Positions 44,601 through 52,018 of a stretch of DNA of 64,000 nucleotides are shown piece after piece (the stretch's first letter is position 1; each line of letters begins with the position of its first letter). This DNA is from Clostridiaceae bacterium (lineage in GTDB: Bacteria > Bacillota > Clostridia > Lachnospirales > Lachnospiraceae), in assembly GCA_902363735.1 (NCBI GenBank), contig CABJBA010000001.1, forward strand, positions 806,001 through 870,000. The letters run 5' to 3'. The notes below the pieces were generated by a model. It made no database searches. It was not told the DNA's origin and saw only the letters and a program-made list of their open reading frames with translations. The position numbers and the translations under genes were made by a program.

Positions 44601-44708
44601 TGTAACATTTGAAGAACTTTTTAAATTTATGTTATGCTTTTCCAGGATATCCAGAACTTCCTTACTGCTATCCTTTCCCAGTTCCTTTGCCAAATCATAT
44701 ACTCTCAT
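41625..44708 (-). CDS. infB: Translation initiation factor IF-2 with a 17-copy repeat in its N-terminal region
   Basis: The 1027-residue GTPase brings initiator tRNA to the 30S. The N-terminal IF2N-like helix bundle (about 1-45), then a charged linker with 17 copies of a 14-residue repeat (about 142-379), then a second IF2N domain, then the G domain with GHVDHGKTS (about 535), DTPGHE and NKVDK, then domains II-IV. The start is ATG at 44708, 6 nt after GGAGG. The ATG overlaps the L7Ae gene end by 14 nt. At over 1000 residues it exceeds typical Firmicutes IF-2, mainly because of the repeats. Confidence 0.95.
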   Translation of the reverse strand: MRVYDLAKELGKDSSKEVLDILEKHNINLKSSSNVTDDQAAIVKKEMGGKAQGTSAARSSEPAGEGADAPKKKIAAVYRPQNAQMKPQGQGQGQSQGGRDGRSQQRTDSRPSQAPGQGGAPRDYPARGPQTSEQSVAGEQGNRDGRPQGQGGYQGNRDGRPQGQGGYQGNRDGRPQGQGGYQGNRDGRPQGQGGYQGNRDARPQGQGGYQGNRDARPQGQGGYQGNRDARPQGQGGYQGNRDGRPQGQGGYQGNRDGRPQGQGGYQGNRDARPQGQGGYQGNRDGRPQGQGGYQGNRDGRPQGQGGYQGNRDGRPQGQGGYQGNRDGRPQGQGGYQGNRDGRPQGQGGYQGNRDGRPQGQGGYQGNRDGRPQGPGGRTSRDGAAKPTGTPIQTKPSSNRATKNSYKNDRFDKRDKEDGTKGRTQAKGGKATIHPPLHAEPKVQEIKTIILPDVLTIKELAEKMKLQPSAIVKKLFLQGKIVTLNTEIDYEQAEEIAMEYEVLCEKEIKVDVIEELLKEEEENETDMITRPAVVCVMGHVDHGKTSLLDAIRQSNVTSREAGGITQHIGAYTVEINGQKITFLDTPGHEAFTAMRMRGAQSTDIAILVVAADDGVMPQTVEAINHARAAGVEIIVAINKVDKPSANIDRVKQEMSEHELIPEDWGGSTVFVPVSAHTKEGIKELLEMILLTAEVKELKANPDRRARGLIIEAELDKGKGPVATVLVQKGTLQVGDTVTAGSCYGKVRAMMDDKGRRVKEAGPSTPVEILGLNDVPNAGDVLVETESEKEARSFAETFISEGKNKLLDDTKAKLSLDDLFSQIKAGNVKELPLIIKADVQGSVEAVKQSLVRLSNEEVMVKVIHGGVGAINESDVSLASASNAIIIGFNVRPDVTAKSIADREKVDLRLYKVIYQAIEDVEAAMKGMLDPIFEEKIIGHATVRQTFKASGIGTIAGSYIMDGKFHRGCSVRITRKGEKIYDGPLVSLKRFKDDVKEVATGYECGLVFEKFNDLQEDDMIEAYAMVEVPR
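43572..44285 (-). repeat. 42-bp tandem repeat, 17 copies, coding NRD(G/A)[10 protein letters not shown] in IF-2
   Basis: Seventeen units of 42 bp encode the 14-residue motif. Four have Ala instead of Gly at position 4 (units 5, 6, 7 and 10 from the N-terminus); the last unit ends [10 protein letters not shown]. Units differ at synonymous sites, in patterns shared between neighbours, which is the mark of unequal exchange. Confidence 0.95.
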
Positions 44709-45045
44709 GCTTTCCTCCATTCTGTGCACGTTCTGCCTCTGTGTTCATTAGTTTCACGACTGCCTTTGCAAACCCATTATCCACGATAGCAAGAGACGTT
44801 CTCATCTCCTTGCCCATAGCGTGGCCCAGTTCATTCTTACTTGCGAAGAAATAGATAGGAACCTTATAGTGAGTACACATATTGGTAAACATCTTTCTGG
44901 TGTTATCTGAGGCTTCCTCAGAAACGATCACCAGACCTGCCTTACCCGCCTTAACGGAATTTTCTGTCATGAATTCTCCGCTTGCGATCTTTCCCGCCTT
45001 TGTGGCCAGGCCGATCATGCCCAGGATTTTCTGTCTGTTATCCAA
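44695..45045 (-). CDS. L7Ae-family RNA-binding protein (YlxQ-like)
   Basis: The 116-residue protein has the L7Ae/L30e fold with [32 protein letters not shown] and a central Y-K-V-P. YlxQ-type proteins bind kink-turn RNA and sit between ylxR and infB in the nusA operon of Firmicutes. Its last 14 nt overlap infB and its start overlaps ylxR by 8 nt, so it is tightly coupled. Its exact cellular role is not established. Confidence 0.9.
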   Translation of the reverse strand: MDNRQKILGMIGLATKAGKIASGEFMTENSVKAGKAGLVIVSEEASDNTRKMFTNMCTHYKVPIYFFASKNELGHAMGKEMRTSLAIVDNGFAKAVVKLMNTEAERAQNGGKHESI

Positions 45046-45307
45046 ACTGCTCCATCTCCTTTTCCAGGGTTTCGTATACTTCCTTAGGAATGGACATCTT
45101 GAAAGAACGTTCCAGCCCTTTGCTTTTCACTGCCTTCTTAAAACATTCCATAGAAGGGCAAAGATAAGCTCCCCGTCCGTTTTTACGTCCGGTTATGTCA
45201 AGAATCATTTCTTCCTCCGGGGTCTTCAGCACACGAATCATCTCTTTTTTACTTTTCATTTCACCACATCCAACACACTGTCTCAGCGGTATTTTTTTTG
45301 TACTCAC
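45038..45307 (-). CDS. ylxR: YlxR (DUF448) nucleic-acid binding protein
   Basis: The 89-residue protein carries the family motif CVGCGEMKSKKEM..RV and a late GRGAYLC with Cys pair, which may bind zinc. It begins with GTG at 45307, with AGGAAGTGATGGAAC before it as the only nearby ribosome binding sequence; the neighbouring ATG is out of frame. YlxR is linked in other bacteria to RNase P and ribosome functions. It lies between nusA and the L7Ae gene as is usual. Confidence 0.9.
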   Translation of the reverse strand: MSTKKIPLRQCVGCGEMKSKKEMIRVLKTPEEEMILDITGRKNGRGAYLCPSMECFKKAVKSKGLERSFKMSIPKEVYETLEKEMEQFG

Positions 45308-45329
45308 GTTCCATCACTTCCTGTTTTCT

Positions 45330-46517
45330 TTATTCCTGGCAATTTCCCTCCAGGCTGCTTTCCTGGTAGTCGTTTTCAAACTTTGGCTCATGGCCGTGCA
45401 CTCCGTCCTGAACGTTTCCGTAGCTCTCATATCCGGCATTCTCCTCCTGATATTCAAGCCCCAGCTCTTCAAAAAGTCCCAGTTCTCTTGCCTGTGTCTC
45501 ACTCTTGATGTCAATTTTAAAACCGGTCAGCCTTGCTGCAAGCCTGGCGTTCTGTCCTTCCTTACCAATGGCAAGGGAAAGCTGGTAATCCGGCACAATA
45601 ACCTGTGCCTCTTTTGATTCTTCATCTGCCACAACACAAATAACCTTTGCAGGGCTCAATGCATTTTCAATTAAGTATGCAGGGTTATCATCCCAATTTA
45701 TAATATCAATTTTCTCCCCTCTCAGCTCACTGACAATGAAATTAACCCTGGCTCCGTTTAAGCCTACACATGCTCCTACGGGATCCACATTGGAATCATT
45801 GGATTTCACTGCAATCTTGGTTCTGGATCCAGCTTCTCTTGCAATGGCTTTGATTTCAACGGTTCCGTCCTTTACTTCTGCAACCTCAGATTCAAAAAGG
45901 CGCTTTACAAGATCCGGATGGGTTCTGGAAACGGAAATCCTTGGACCTTTTGGAGTATCCTTAACCTCAAGGACAAAAACTTTGATCCTTTCGGTTGGCT
46001 TAAACACTTCTCCTTTTACCATCTCAGTCTCATTGAGAATGGCATCCACCTTTCCCAGGTTGATGCTCACATTCCGGCCTAAATATCTCTGCACAATACC
46101 TGGAACAGCCTCTCTCTCCTGGCAGTACCAGTCGTTGAAAAGGGACTTTCTTCCTTCCTCACGGATCTTTTGAAGAATTACGTTCTTTGCATTCTGAGTA
46201 GCGATTCTGCCGAATTTTTTGGAATCAATGGGAGTATGGATCACATCTCCAATATCGTACTTGGGATCTGTCATCTTAGCCTCTGCCAGGCTGATCTGAA
46301 GAAGAGGATCTTCCACTGTTTCAACCACTTCCTTTTCCGCATAAACATTGAAATCACAGGTTTCACGATTGATGGTGACCTTTACATTATCTGCTTTCCC
46401 GAAGTGGTTCTTGCACGCTGTAATGAGAGAATTTTCAATGGCTTCCAACAGGGTGTCTTTGCTGATGCTATTCTCCTTTTCCAGAATATTCAGTGCTTCT
46501 AACAGTTCCTTATTCAT
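45330..46517 (-). CDS. nusA: Transcription termination/antitermination factor NusA
   Basis: The 395-residue protein modulates RNA polymerase pausing. It has the N-terminal polymerase-binding domain ([15 protein letters not shown]), an S1 domain (about 130-200), and two KH domains with [29 protein letters not shown] and [17 protein letters not shown]. It ends in an acidic tail instead of the repeats of proteobacterial NusA. AGGAGG precedes the ATG. Confidence 0.97.
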   Translation of the reverse strand: MNKELLEALNILEKENSISKDTLLEAIENSLITACKNHFGKADNVKVTINRETCDFNVYAEKEVVETVEDPLLQISLAEAKMTDPKYDIGDVIHTPIDSKKFGRIATQNAKNVILQKIREEGRKSLFNDWYCQEREAVPGIVQRYLGRNVSINLGKVDAILNETEMVKGEVFKPTERIKVFVLEVKDTPKGPRISVSRTHPDLVKRLFESEVAEVKDGTVEIKAIAREAGSRTKIAVKSNDSNVDPVGACVGLNGARVNFIVSELRGEKIDIINWDDNPAYLIENALSPAKVICVVADEESKEAQVIVPDYQLSLAIGKEGQNARLAARLTGFKIDIKSETQARELGLFEELGLEYQEENAGYESYGNVQDGVHGHEPKFENDYQESSLEGNCQE

Positions 46518-46545
46518 TTTTTTATCCTCCTAATATATTTACTGT

Positions 46546-47013
46546 TTAGAAATCAAATGCCAGACGGATCAATGCGATCTCCCGCCGGTTCAGCTCAAGC
46601 TCTGCCCCATCCTCCAGGGTAATGGTCACAGTTTCCTTATCATACGCTTTCAATGTTCCTGTAAATTCCTTTTGTTTGTTAAGTGGCTTATATAGTCTGA
46701 TATCCACATCGCTTCCGATGCTTCTGTCAAAATCCTTTTCCTTCTTAAGCGGCCTTCCAAGGCCCGGAGAACTGACCTCCAAAATATAGCTGTCTGCAAT
46801 AAAATCCTTTTCATCCAGCCATTCCCCCAGCCTCCGGCTTATGATCTCGCAGTCATCCACCGTAATTCCGTCTTCTTTATCTATATAAGCTCTAAGATAC
46901 CAGTTTCCTGCTTCCTTTACATATTCCACATCAACCAGTTCGAAATGGTTTTCTTCCATAAGAGGCTGCAGAAAACGTTCCGCCTTTACCTCGTACTCTT
47001 CTCTTTTTGTCAT
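46546..47013 (-). CDS. rimP: Ribosome maturation factor RimP
   Basis: The 155-residue protein matures the 30S subunit. It shows LRAYIDKEDGITVDDCEIISRRLGEWLD and LEVSSPGLGRPLKKEKDF. AAGGTGGGAAG precedes the ATG. It is the first gene of the nusA-infB operon, preceded by a leader of about 100 nt with a strong hairpin. Confidence 0.96.
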   Translation of the reverse strand: MTKREEYEVKAERFLQPLMEENHFELVDVEYVKEAGNWYLRAYIDKEDGITVDDCEIISRRLGEWLDEKDFIADSYILEVSSPGLGRPLKKEKDFDRSIGSDVDIRLYKPLNKQKEFTGTLKAYDKETVTITLEDGAELELNRREIALIRLAFDF

Positions 47014-47070
47014 ATTCTTCCCACCTTTCCAAACCGTCTTTATTTCTTTGAACTGTTCTTACACAAAATT

Positions 47071-47098
47071 GAAAGAGTGGACTCACGCCCACTCTTTC
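47071..47098 (-). ncRNA. rimP/nusA-operon leader hairpin
   Basis: A perfect 10-bp stem (GAAAGAGTGG, 47071-47080 and 47089-47098) with an 8-nt loop lies in the leader of rimP. Similar AAAGAGTGG hairpins precede rimP in many Firmicutes; no terminator T-run follows, so it may bind a factor or mature the mRNA. Confidence 0.6.
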
Positions 47099-47119
47099 CA
47101 GCCAAATATTCATGTTATC

Positions 47120-47275
47120 TTACACATTATAGCACTGTTCCCTTTGCATTGCAAGGTTTTTTTGGGTTTTTTTAAGTATTTCAGCCCATAACAGGGTAAA
47201 TTCAGTTCTGTCATCAGCAGTGTCTGTTCCGTAACAATTTACAGGTGCATTCTCTGTGATCTCATAATCGGACAT
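47120..47275 (-). CDS. Possible small protein (51 aa) overlapping the rimP promoter
   Basis: A 51-codon frame starts with ATG at 47275 and ends at 47120, with a product beginning MSDYEITENAP and ending EQCYNV. The composition is protein-like (acidic start, amphipathic ILKKTQKNL) and the frame is open for another 17 codons upstream. The rimP -10 and -35 boxes lie in its last codons. The ribosome binding site is poor (GGAG 12 nt upstream) and no homologue is recognised. It may be a small gene, the end of a decayed gene, or chance. The rest of the interval to 47396 has no other candidate. Confidence 0.3.
   Translation of the reverse strand: MSDYEITENAPVNCYGTDTADDRTEFTLLWAEILKKTQKNLAMQREQCYNV
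47126..47154 (-). promoter_or_regulatory. Promoter of the rimP-nusA-infB operon
   Basis: TTGCAA (47149-47154) and a perfect TATAAT (47126-47131) on the minus strand are 17 bp apart. Confidence 0.75.
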
Positions 47276-47396
47276 CAGTGTCTCTATTTCTCCGGAATGC
47301 GGCCAGATCCCTGTAAATGTTTTTCCTCACACTCCCTTTTTCAGTACATATCATAACACTATAAAGAAGTTGGATTATGTCATATAAGGAGGACCT

Positions 47397-48164
47397 ATGA
47401 AGCCAAAGCTGGAAATTCGTGGGGTCAGTTACTCCTATCATTCTCTTGAGGGTGAGACACTGGCCCTTTCCGATATATCTTTTACCGCAGAAAATGGGGA
47501 ATTCCTTGCCATCGTCGGTCCCTCCGGCTGCGGAAAATCAACCCTTTTATCCCTTCTCAGCGGCCTTTTGTCGCCTGATAAAGGAGAAATTTACATGGAT
47601 GGAGTTCCTCAGTCAGAGGCCAAAGGAACCACTGGTTACATGTTGCAAAGAGATCATCTTTTCGAATGGCGGACCATCATGGGAAATGCACAGCTGGGGC
47701 TGGAAATTCAGAAAAAATTGAACAGCGGCTCCAGGGAAAAACTGCATGAAATGCTTCATACTTACGGTCTTGGAAGCTTTGAGCAGGCAAGGCCGTCCGA
47801 ATTGTCCGGAGGTATGCGTCAGCGTGCCGCACTGGTCCGCACCCTGGCCCTGGAACCGGACCTTCTTTTATTAGATGAACCTTTTTCCGCCCTGGACTAT
47901 CAGACAAGGCTTTCTGTCTGTGATGATATCAGTTCCATTATAAAAAGTGCGGGGAAAACTGCCATTCTTATTACACACGATCTTTCCGAAGCCATCAGCG
48001 TCGCCGACCGGGTTATCATTCTGACAAGCAGACCCGGAAGGATAAAAGCCGTTATTCCCACCTCTTTTAGCGAAGATTATGTGCGGCCTCTTGCCCGGAG
48101 AAACATGCCGGAATTTTCCGTCTATTTCAATCAGGTATGGAAGGAGCTGCAAAATGATGATTGA
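47397..48164 (+). CDS. ABC transporter ATP-binding protein, nitrate/sulfonate/taurine family
   Basis: The 255-residue ABC ATPase has Walker A GPSGCGKST (about 41-49), Q-loop YMLQRDHLFEWRTI, signature LSGGMRQRAAL, Walker B LLLLDEPFSALD and ITHDLSEA. QRDHL followed by a Trp-containing segment is typical of the SsuB/TauB/NrtC group of importers (sulfonates, nitrate, thiamine precursors). AAGGAGG precedes the ATG. Its stop overlaps the permease start. No binding-protein gene lies beside it, so the substrate is unknown. Confidence 0.9.
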   Translation: MKPKLEIRGVSYSYHSLEGETLALSDISFTAENGEFLAIVGPSGCGKSTLLSLLSGLLSPDKGEIYMDGVPQSEAKGTTGYMLQRDHLFEWRTIMGNAQLGLEIQKKLNSGSREKLHEMLHTYGLGSFEQARPSELSGGMRQRAALVRTLALEPDLLLLDEPFSALDYQTRLSVCDDISSIIKSAGKTAILITHDLSEAISVADRVIILTSRPGRIKAVIPTSFSEDYVRPLARRNMPEFSVYFNQVWKELQNDD

Positions 48165-48954
48165 ACCTCATACTACTTTAGCACAGCAGGAATTTATACA
48201 AAAAGAAATGCTTCACCGGCGTAATGTGCGGGTATGGCGTTTTATGCTTCTGGTCCTGCTTCTTTCTCTTTGGGAGCTGTCCGCGAGTCTTGGAATACTT
48301 AATGATTTCATATTCAGTTCCCCCTCCCGGATGACCCTGTGTTTTATTGATATGGTAAAAGACAAAAGCATATTTGTGCATATCGGAGTAACTGTAATGG
48401 AAACCATCATAAGTTTTACATTGGTCATTACTCTGGGGCTGGCAACAGCTATTCTTTTGTGGGCCAGCCGAAGTATAACCGAGGTGTTAGAGCCTTATCT
48501 GGTTATGCTTAACAGCCTGCCCAAGTCTGCTCTGGCTCCTATTCTGATTGTATGGCTGGGAAATAATATTAAAACCATTATTGTAGCCTCTATTTCGGTG
48601 GCTGTTTTTGGGTGCATCATGACCTTGCACACTGGCTTTTCCCAAACTGACCCGGATAAGATTAAATTGATCTATTCTTTGGGCGGCGGGAAAAGAGAGG
48701 TTCTTTTAAAAGTACTGCTTCCCGGTTCGGTTCCGCTTATTATCAGCAATATGAAAGTAAATATTGGACTGTGTCTGGTTGGAGTTATTATTGGGGAGTT
48801 TTTGGCTGCCAATAAAGGCCTGGGGTATCTGATTATTTACGGAAGCCAGGTATTTAAGATGGACCTTGTGGTTATGAGTATTGTGATTCTCTGTATTGTT
48901 TCTGCTTTCTTGTATCAGGGGATTTCCCTGATAGAAAAAAAAATCAAATTTTAA
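48154..48954 (+). CDS. ABC transporter permease, SsuC/TauC family
   Basis: This 266-residue permease has about six membrane helices and the family coupling motif with LNSLPKSALAPILIVWLGN (near 128-146) and GKREVLLKVLLPGSVPLI. The start is ATG at 48154, 5 nt after AAGGAG inside the ATPase gene, with an 11-nt overlap; upstream in-frame ATGs are inside the ATPase. No solute-binding protein follows. An imperfect hairpin lies after the stop. Confidence 0.9.
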   Translation: MMIEPHTTLAQQEFIQKEMLHRRNVRVWRFMLLVLLLSLWELSASLGILNDFIFSSPSRMTLCFIDMVKDKSIFVHIGVTVMETIISFTLVITLGLATAILLWASRSITEVLEPYLVMLNSLPKSALAPILIVWLGNNIKTIIVASISVAVFGCIMTLHTGFSQTDPDKIKLIYSLGGGKREVLLKVLLPGSVPLIISNMKVNIGLCLVGVIIGEFLAANKGLGYLIIYGSQVFKMDLVVMSIVILCIVSAFLYQGISLIEKKIKF

Positions 48955-48967
48955 TTTTTCACCTGAT

Positions 48968-49017
48968 AAAAGGAGTCTTTACAGTATATTAATCACATAC
49001 TGCAAAGGCTCCCTTTA
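48968..49017 (+). terminator. Imperfect hairpin downstream of the ABC permease
   Basis: Arms 48969-48987 and 48997-49016 pair with one bulge and one mismatch; CCCTTTATGG follows, a weak T-run. Confidence 0.45.
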
Positions 49018-49076
49018 TGGATCCGGCTAATTGGCGAAGCTTCTGCTTTAACCAGACTTATATGATTCACTATATA

Positions 49077-50093
49077 TTATCTTTTTACCACACTTCCATC
49101 TGGATAACGGGCAAATCTTCCCATTTCCCTTTCATGAACAGGCTCATCATCAGGCCATGGCCAGCCTCCAAACTGCGTATTCTGGTAATCTTCATATGCC
49201 TCTTGTATTTCCTTTTGGGAATTCATAACAAATGGTCCATATTGCACCACCGGTTCAGGTATCGGTTCCCCTTCTAACAGTAAAATGTAACTGGTTTTAT
49301 CTCCATTTACCACCGTAATCTGATCTTCTCCAGAAAGCCTGATTCGGGAGGATGGATCAATGTTTTTGCCGTCTATGGTAATATAACCGGTTCCCTGATA
49401 AAAATACAGGTTACGGTTTAATGTTTTAGAACCTGCAGCGATATGAAACTCTGCCTCAGGCTCCAGTTCCACAAGCTGAATTCCAACGTGATTTTCTTCC
49501 CTTGCAGCCCATGAATCTTTTGTTGGCTCCAAGCTTTTTTTGTCTTCGTATTTCCCGGCAATTAATCGGATGGAGGCAGTCTTTCCTTTTTCATTCGTAT
49601 ACGTTATCACCGGAATTTCTTCTGCCCATAGCATCTTGTAATCCGGCTCTGTGAATTTGCTCTTTGCCGGTAGATTGAGCCAGATCTGAAATAATTCAAG
49701 GGGATTTTCCTTATGCTGATGAACCAGAGGGAACATCTCTACATGCTGACATCCTGCTCCTGTTGTAAGCCATTGGACATCTCCATTTCCATAACGTCCT
49801 TCTGCTCCCTTGGAATCAAAATGATCAACAATCCCTTCCAGTACAACGGTAACAGTCTCAAAACCACGGTGGGGATGAACCGGAAATCCAGGAACTTTTT
49901 CTCCATGATACATACTAAAGCCGTCTTTCCCTGAAAAATCGTTTCCCATTCTTCTTCCTGCTAAAGAAACGGCAGGCCCTTGTACCTCATTCCCTGCCGG
50001 AAATTGATCCTGATGATGCATACATGCCAGAAACGGACTGTCCATCCCCCACTGAAATCCTATTTTTTCAATTGTCTTTATCTTTTTACTCAT
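49077..50093 (-). CDS. Pirin-family bicupin protein
   Basis: The 338-residue protein matches pirin family: N-terminal MHHQDQFPAGNEVQ, then FSMYHGEKVPGFPVHPHRGFETVT with the metal His residues (HPHRGFE), and QWLTTGAGCQHVEMFP. The C-terminal cupin includes EAQ and QYGPFVMNS. Some pirins are quercetin dioxygenases or redox sensors; function here is not known. The ATG at 50093 is 6 nt after AAGGAGTGAATC and overlaps the marR stop, so it is coupled to the regulator. Confidence 0.9.
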   Translation of the reverse strand: MSKKIKTIEKIGFQWGMDSPFLACMHHQDQFPAGNEVQGPAVSLAGRRMGNDFSGKDGFSMYHGEKVPGFPVHPHRGFETVTVVLEGIVDHFDSKGAEGRYGNGDVQWLTTGAGCQHVEMFPLVHQHKENPLELFQIWLNLPAKSKFTEPDYKMLWAEEIPVITYTNEKGKTASIRLIAGKYEDKKSLEPTKDSWAAREENHVGIQLVELEPEAEFHIAAGSKTLNRNLYFYQGTGYITIDGKNIDPSSRIRLSGEDQITVVNGDKTSYILLLEGEPIPEPVVQYGPFVMNSQKEIQEAYEDYQNTQFGGWPWPDDEPVHEREMGRFARYPDGSVVKR

Positions 50094-50547
50094 TTGATTC
50101 ACTCCTTGTGTTTATTTTTTTCAACAGATGCACTAACATTTCTTTTTCCTCTTCATTAAGTCCGGTAAAACTATCTGCCAAATCCTCCACATGCCTGGGA
50201 AATATCTCTTCTATTTTTTCTCTCCCTTTTTGCGTGATTGCAATTATACAAGACCTTTTATCATTTGGATTCGGATGTCTCTCTATCATGGCATCTTTTT
50301 CTAAGTTATTAATTACCACCGTCATATTTCCAGAGGTAGAAAGAATGCTGTCAATGATCTCGTTAATTGTTAAATCGCCTTTGTGGTACAAAGCCTCCAG
50401 AGCAGCAAATTGTGCTGATGTAAGACCTCCTCGGTTAAAGATGGCTCCCGCTCTTCTATGAAGTGCCTGAGTTGTTCTGCTAAGTCCAATAAATGCTTTT
50501 AAATTGAAATCATTTTCTTTTCCATAAGACATAGTGTTTTTTTTCAT
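50086..50547 (-). CDS. MarR-family transcriptional regulator
   Basis: The 153-residue MarR-type repressor has the winged HTH from LTSAQFAALEALYHKGDLT to NLEKDAMIERHPNPNDKRS (wing DKRS). It starts with ATG at 50547 and no ribosome binding site; the predicted transcript begins at or next to that ATG (leaderless). A perfect 20-bp palindrome upstream is the likely self-operator. It is coupled to pirin, so the unit probably responds to an electrophile or redox signal, as related MarR proteins do; the ligand is not readable. Confidence 0.9.
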   Translation of the reverse strand: MKKNTMSYGKENDFNLKAFIGLSRTTQALHRRAGAIFNRGGLTSAQFAALEALYHKGDLTINEIIDSILSTSGNMTVVINNLEKDAMIERHPNPNDKRSCIIAITQKGREKIEEIFPRHVEDLADSFTGLNEEEKEMLVHLLKKINTRSESNE

Positions 50548-50553
50548 GTTTTT

Positions 50554-50582
50554 AATATATCACTAATTAGTGATATTGTCAA
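50554..50582 (-). promoter_or_regulatory. Promoter of marR-pirin, positioned for a leaderless mRNA
   Basis: TTGACA (50577-50582) and TATATT (50554-50559) on the minus strand are 17 bp apart, with 6 nt between the -10 and the ATG. Confidence 0.65.
50557..50576. promoter_or_regulatory. Perfect 20-bp palindrome, probable MarR operator
   Basis: ATATCACTAATTAGTGATAT fills the spacer of the marR promoter and overlaps the -10, as expected for an autorepressor. Confidence 0.8.
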
Positions 50583-50661
50583 TGGTATGTTTGAGAGCAT
50601 ATGAAAATCCTGCTCCTCTCAAGATGTGAACCTGACAGTTGCACACTGTTTGGTATATACA

Positions 50662-50697
50662 AAATATATATAGATAAAAATTTATCTATATATATTT
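50662..50697. promoter_or_regulatory. Near-perfect 36-bp palindrome upstream of gldA
   Basis: Arms of 17 bp (50662-50678 and 50681-50697) with AA between, all AT-rich, end 7 bp before the gldA -35. It may be an operator or a DNA cruciform. The remaining gap between marR and gldA holds the promoter and nothing else seen. Confidence 0.6.
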
Positions 50698-50704
50698 ATT
50701 TGTA

Positions 50705-50733
50705 TTGACATAATGAAACAGGAGAATTATAAT
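50705..50733 (+). promoter_or_regulatory. Promoter of gldA
   Basis: TTGACA (50705-50710) and TATAAT (50728-50733) are both perfect and 17 bp apart. Confidence 0.8.
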
Positions 50734-50783
50734 TCATATAATTGACAAATAATTATCAATATCAAATTCTTAGGAGGTTTCAA

Positions 50784-51887
50784 ATGGCAAATATAATTGG
50801 TAGCCCTGAACGCTATATTCAAGGCAGAGAAGTTCTAGGTGAATTGTGTAAACATATACAAAATATAGGAAAACTTCCTTTTATTTTAGTCAGTGCTTCG
50901 GGAAAAGAACGTGTAGAGAACATCATCGTAAAAAGTGCGGAAGAATATAATACAAAACTGGTCTTTGAAGTTTTTGGCGGTGAATGCTCACGTAATGAAA
51001 TCAACCGCTTAGTAAAAGTATATAAAGAATCCGGATGTGATATGGTTGTCGGAATCGGCGGAGGAAAGATTCACGATACTGCAAAGGCCCTTGCTTTTTA
51101 CGCAGAAAGCCCTGTAGTGATCGTACCTACGATTGCCGGAACAGATGCTCCATGCAGCGCTTTATCAGTTATTTACACAGATGATGGTGCATTTGAAGAA
51201 TATTTATTTCTTCCCAGAAACCCAAATATGGTTTTGGTAGACACTCAAATAATCAGTTGTGCTCCGGCACGTTTACTGGTATCAGGTATGGGAGATGCAC
51301 TGGCAACTTATTTCGAGGCCCGAGCATGTATGCAGTCCGACAGCCCTAACTTTATCGGCGGCTACCACACCGTCACTTCTATGGCAATTGCAAGATTATG
51401 TTATGATACATTGCTCTCTGATGGTGTTAAGGCGCTTGTTTCTGCACAGGCAAAAGTATGTACCAAAGCGCTGGAGAATATTGTAGAAGCAAATACATAT
51501 CTTTCAGGTATTGGTTTTGAAAGCTGCGGCATTGCTGCTGCTCATGCCATTCATAACGGACTTACCGCCATTCATGAAACACATCAGTGTTACCATGGTG
51601 AGAAAGTGGCTTTTGGTACTTTGACCCAATTGGTACTTGAGAATGCTTCCACGGAAGAATTTGAAGAGGTGATAAATTTCTGTCTGGAAGTCGGATTGCC
51701 TGTAACCCTTGGAGACCTTGGCATTCATGAAATTAAAACGAATGAACTAATGGAAGTTGCCAAACTGGCATGCGGCCCCAATGATACAATGGGAAATATG
51801 CCATTTAGCCTAACTCCCGAAATGGTTTGTGATGCAATTATTGCGACAGATAAACTTGGGCATTATTACAAAGCAAAGCATCTTTAA
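50784..51887 (+). CDS. gldA: Glycerol dehydrogenase (NAD-dependent, iron-containing alcohol dehydrogenase family)
   Basis: The 367-residue enzyme oxidises glycerol to dihydroxyacetone with NAD, using a metal. It has VGIGGGKIHDTAKA, PTIAGTDAPCSALSV, the Asp ligand in GMGDALAT, and His ligands in AHAIHNG and CYHGEKVAFG. The start is ATG at 50784, 6 nt after TAGGAGG; the in-frame ATG 14 codons earlier overlaps the promoter. A 36-bp palindrome lies upstream. Monocistronic, followed by a hairpin. Confidence 0.93.
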   Translation: MANIIGSPERYIQGREVLGELCKHIQNIGKLPFILVSASGKERVENIIVKSAEEYNTKLVFEVFGGECSRNEINRLVKVYKESGCDMVVGIGGGKIHDTAKALAFYAESPVVIVPTIAGTDAPCSALSVIYTDDGAFEEYLFLPRNPNMVLVDTQIISCAPARLLVSGMGDALATYFEARACMQSDSPNFIGGYHTVTSMAIARLCYDTLLSDGVKALVSAQAKVCTKALENIVEANTYLSGIGFESCGIAAAHAIHNGLTAIHETHQCYHGEKVAFGTLTQLVLENASTEEFEEVINFCLEVGLPVTLGDLGIHEIKTNELMEVAKLACGPNDTMGNMPFSLTPEMVCDAIIATDKLGHYYKAKHL

Positions 51888-51917
51888 TCTGCCAATTTTA
51901 TAATAATAGATACTGAA

Positions 51918-51952
51918 AAGCGTCATGATTATCTTTCTTAATCATGACGCTT
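51918..51952 (+). terminator. Hairpin terminator after gldA
   Basis: A 14-bp perfect stem (51918-51931 with 51939-51952) and a 7-nt loop; short T-run CTT then CATAAT follows. Confidence 0.65.
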
Positions 51953-52018
51953 CATAATATGCCCTTCCATAACTGCTATAACAAGTTCAGATTGAAATTT
52001 CCTTCAATTTTTAAACTA

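Noticed and set aside
43346..44605. Long open frames on both strands across the infB repeat (Arg/Glu-rich and Pro/Phe-rich).
   Set aside because: They arise because a 42-bp repeat without stops in one frame has none in others. IF-2 is the real product.
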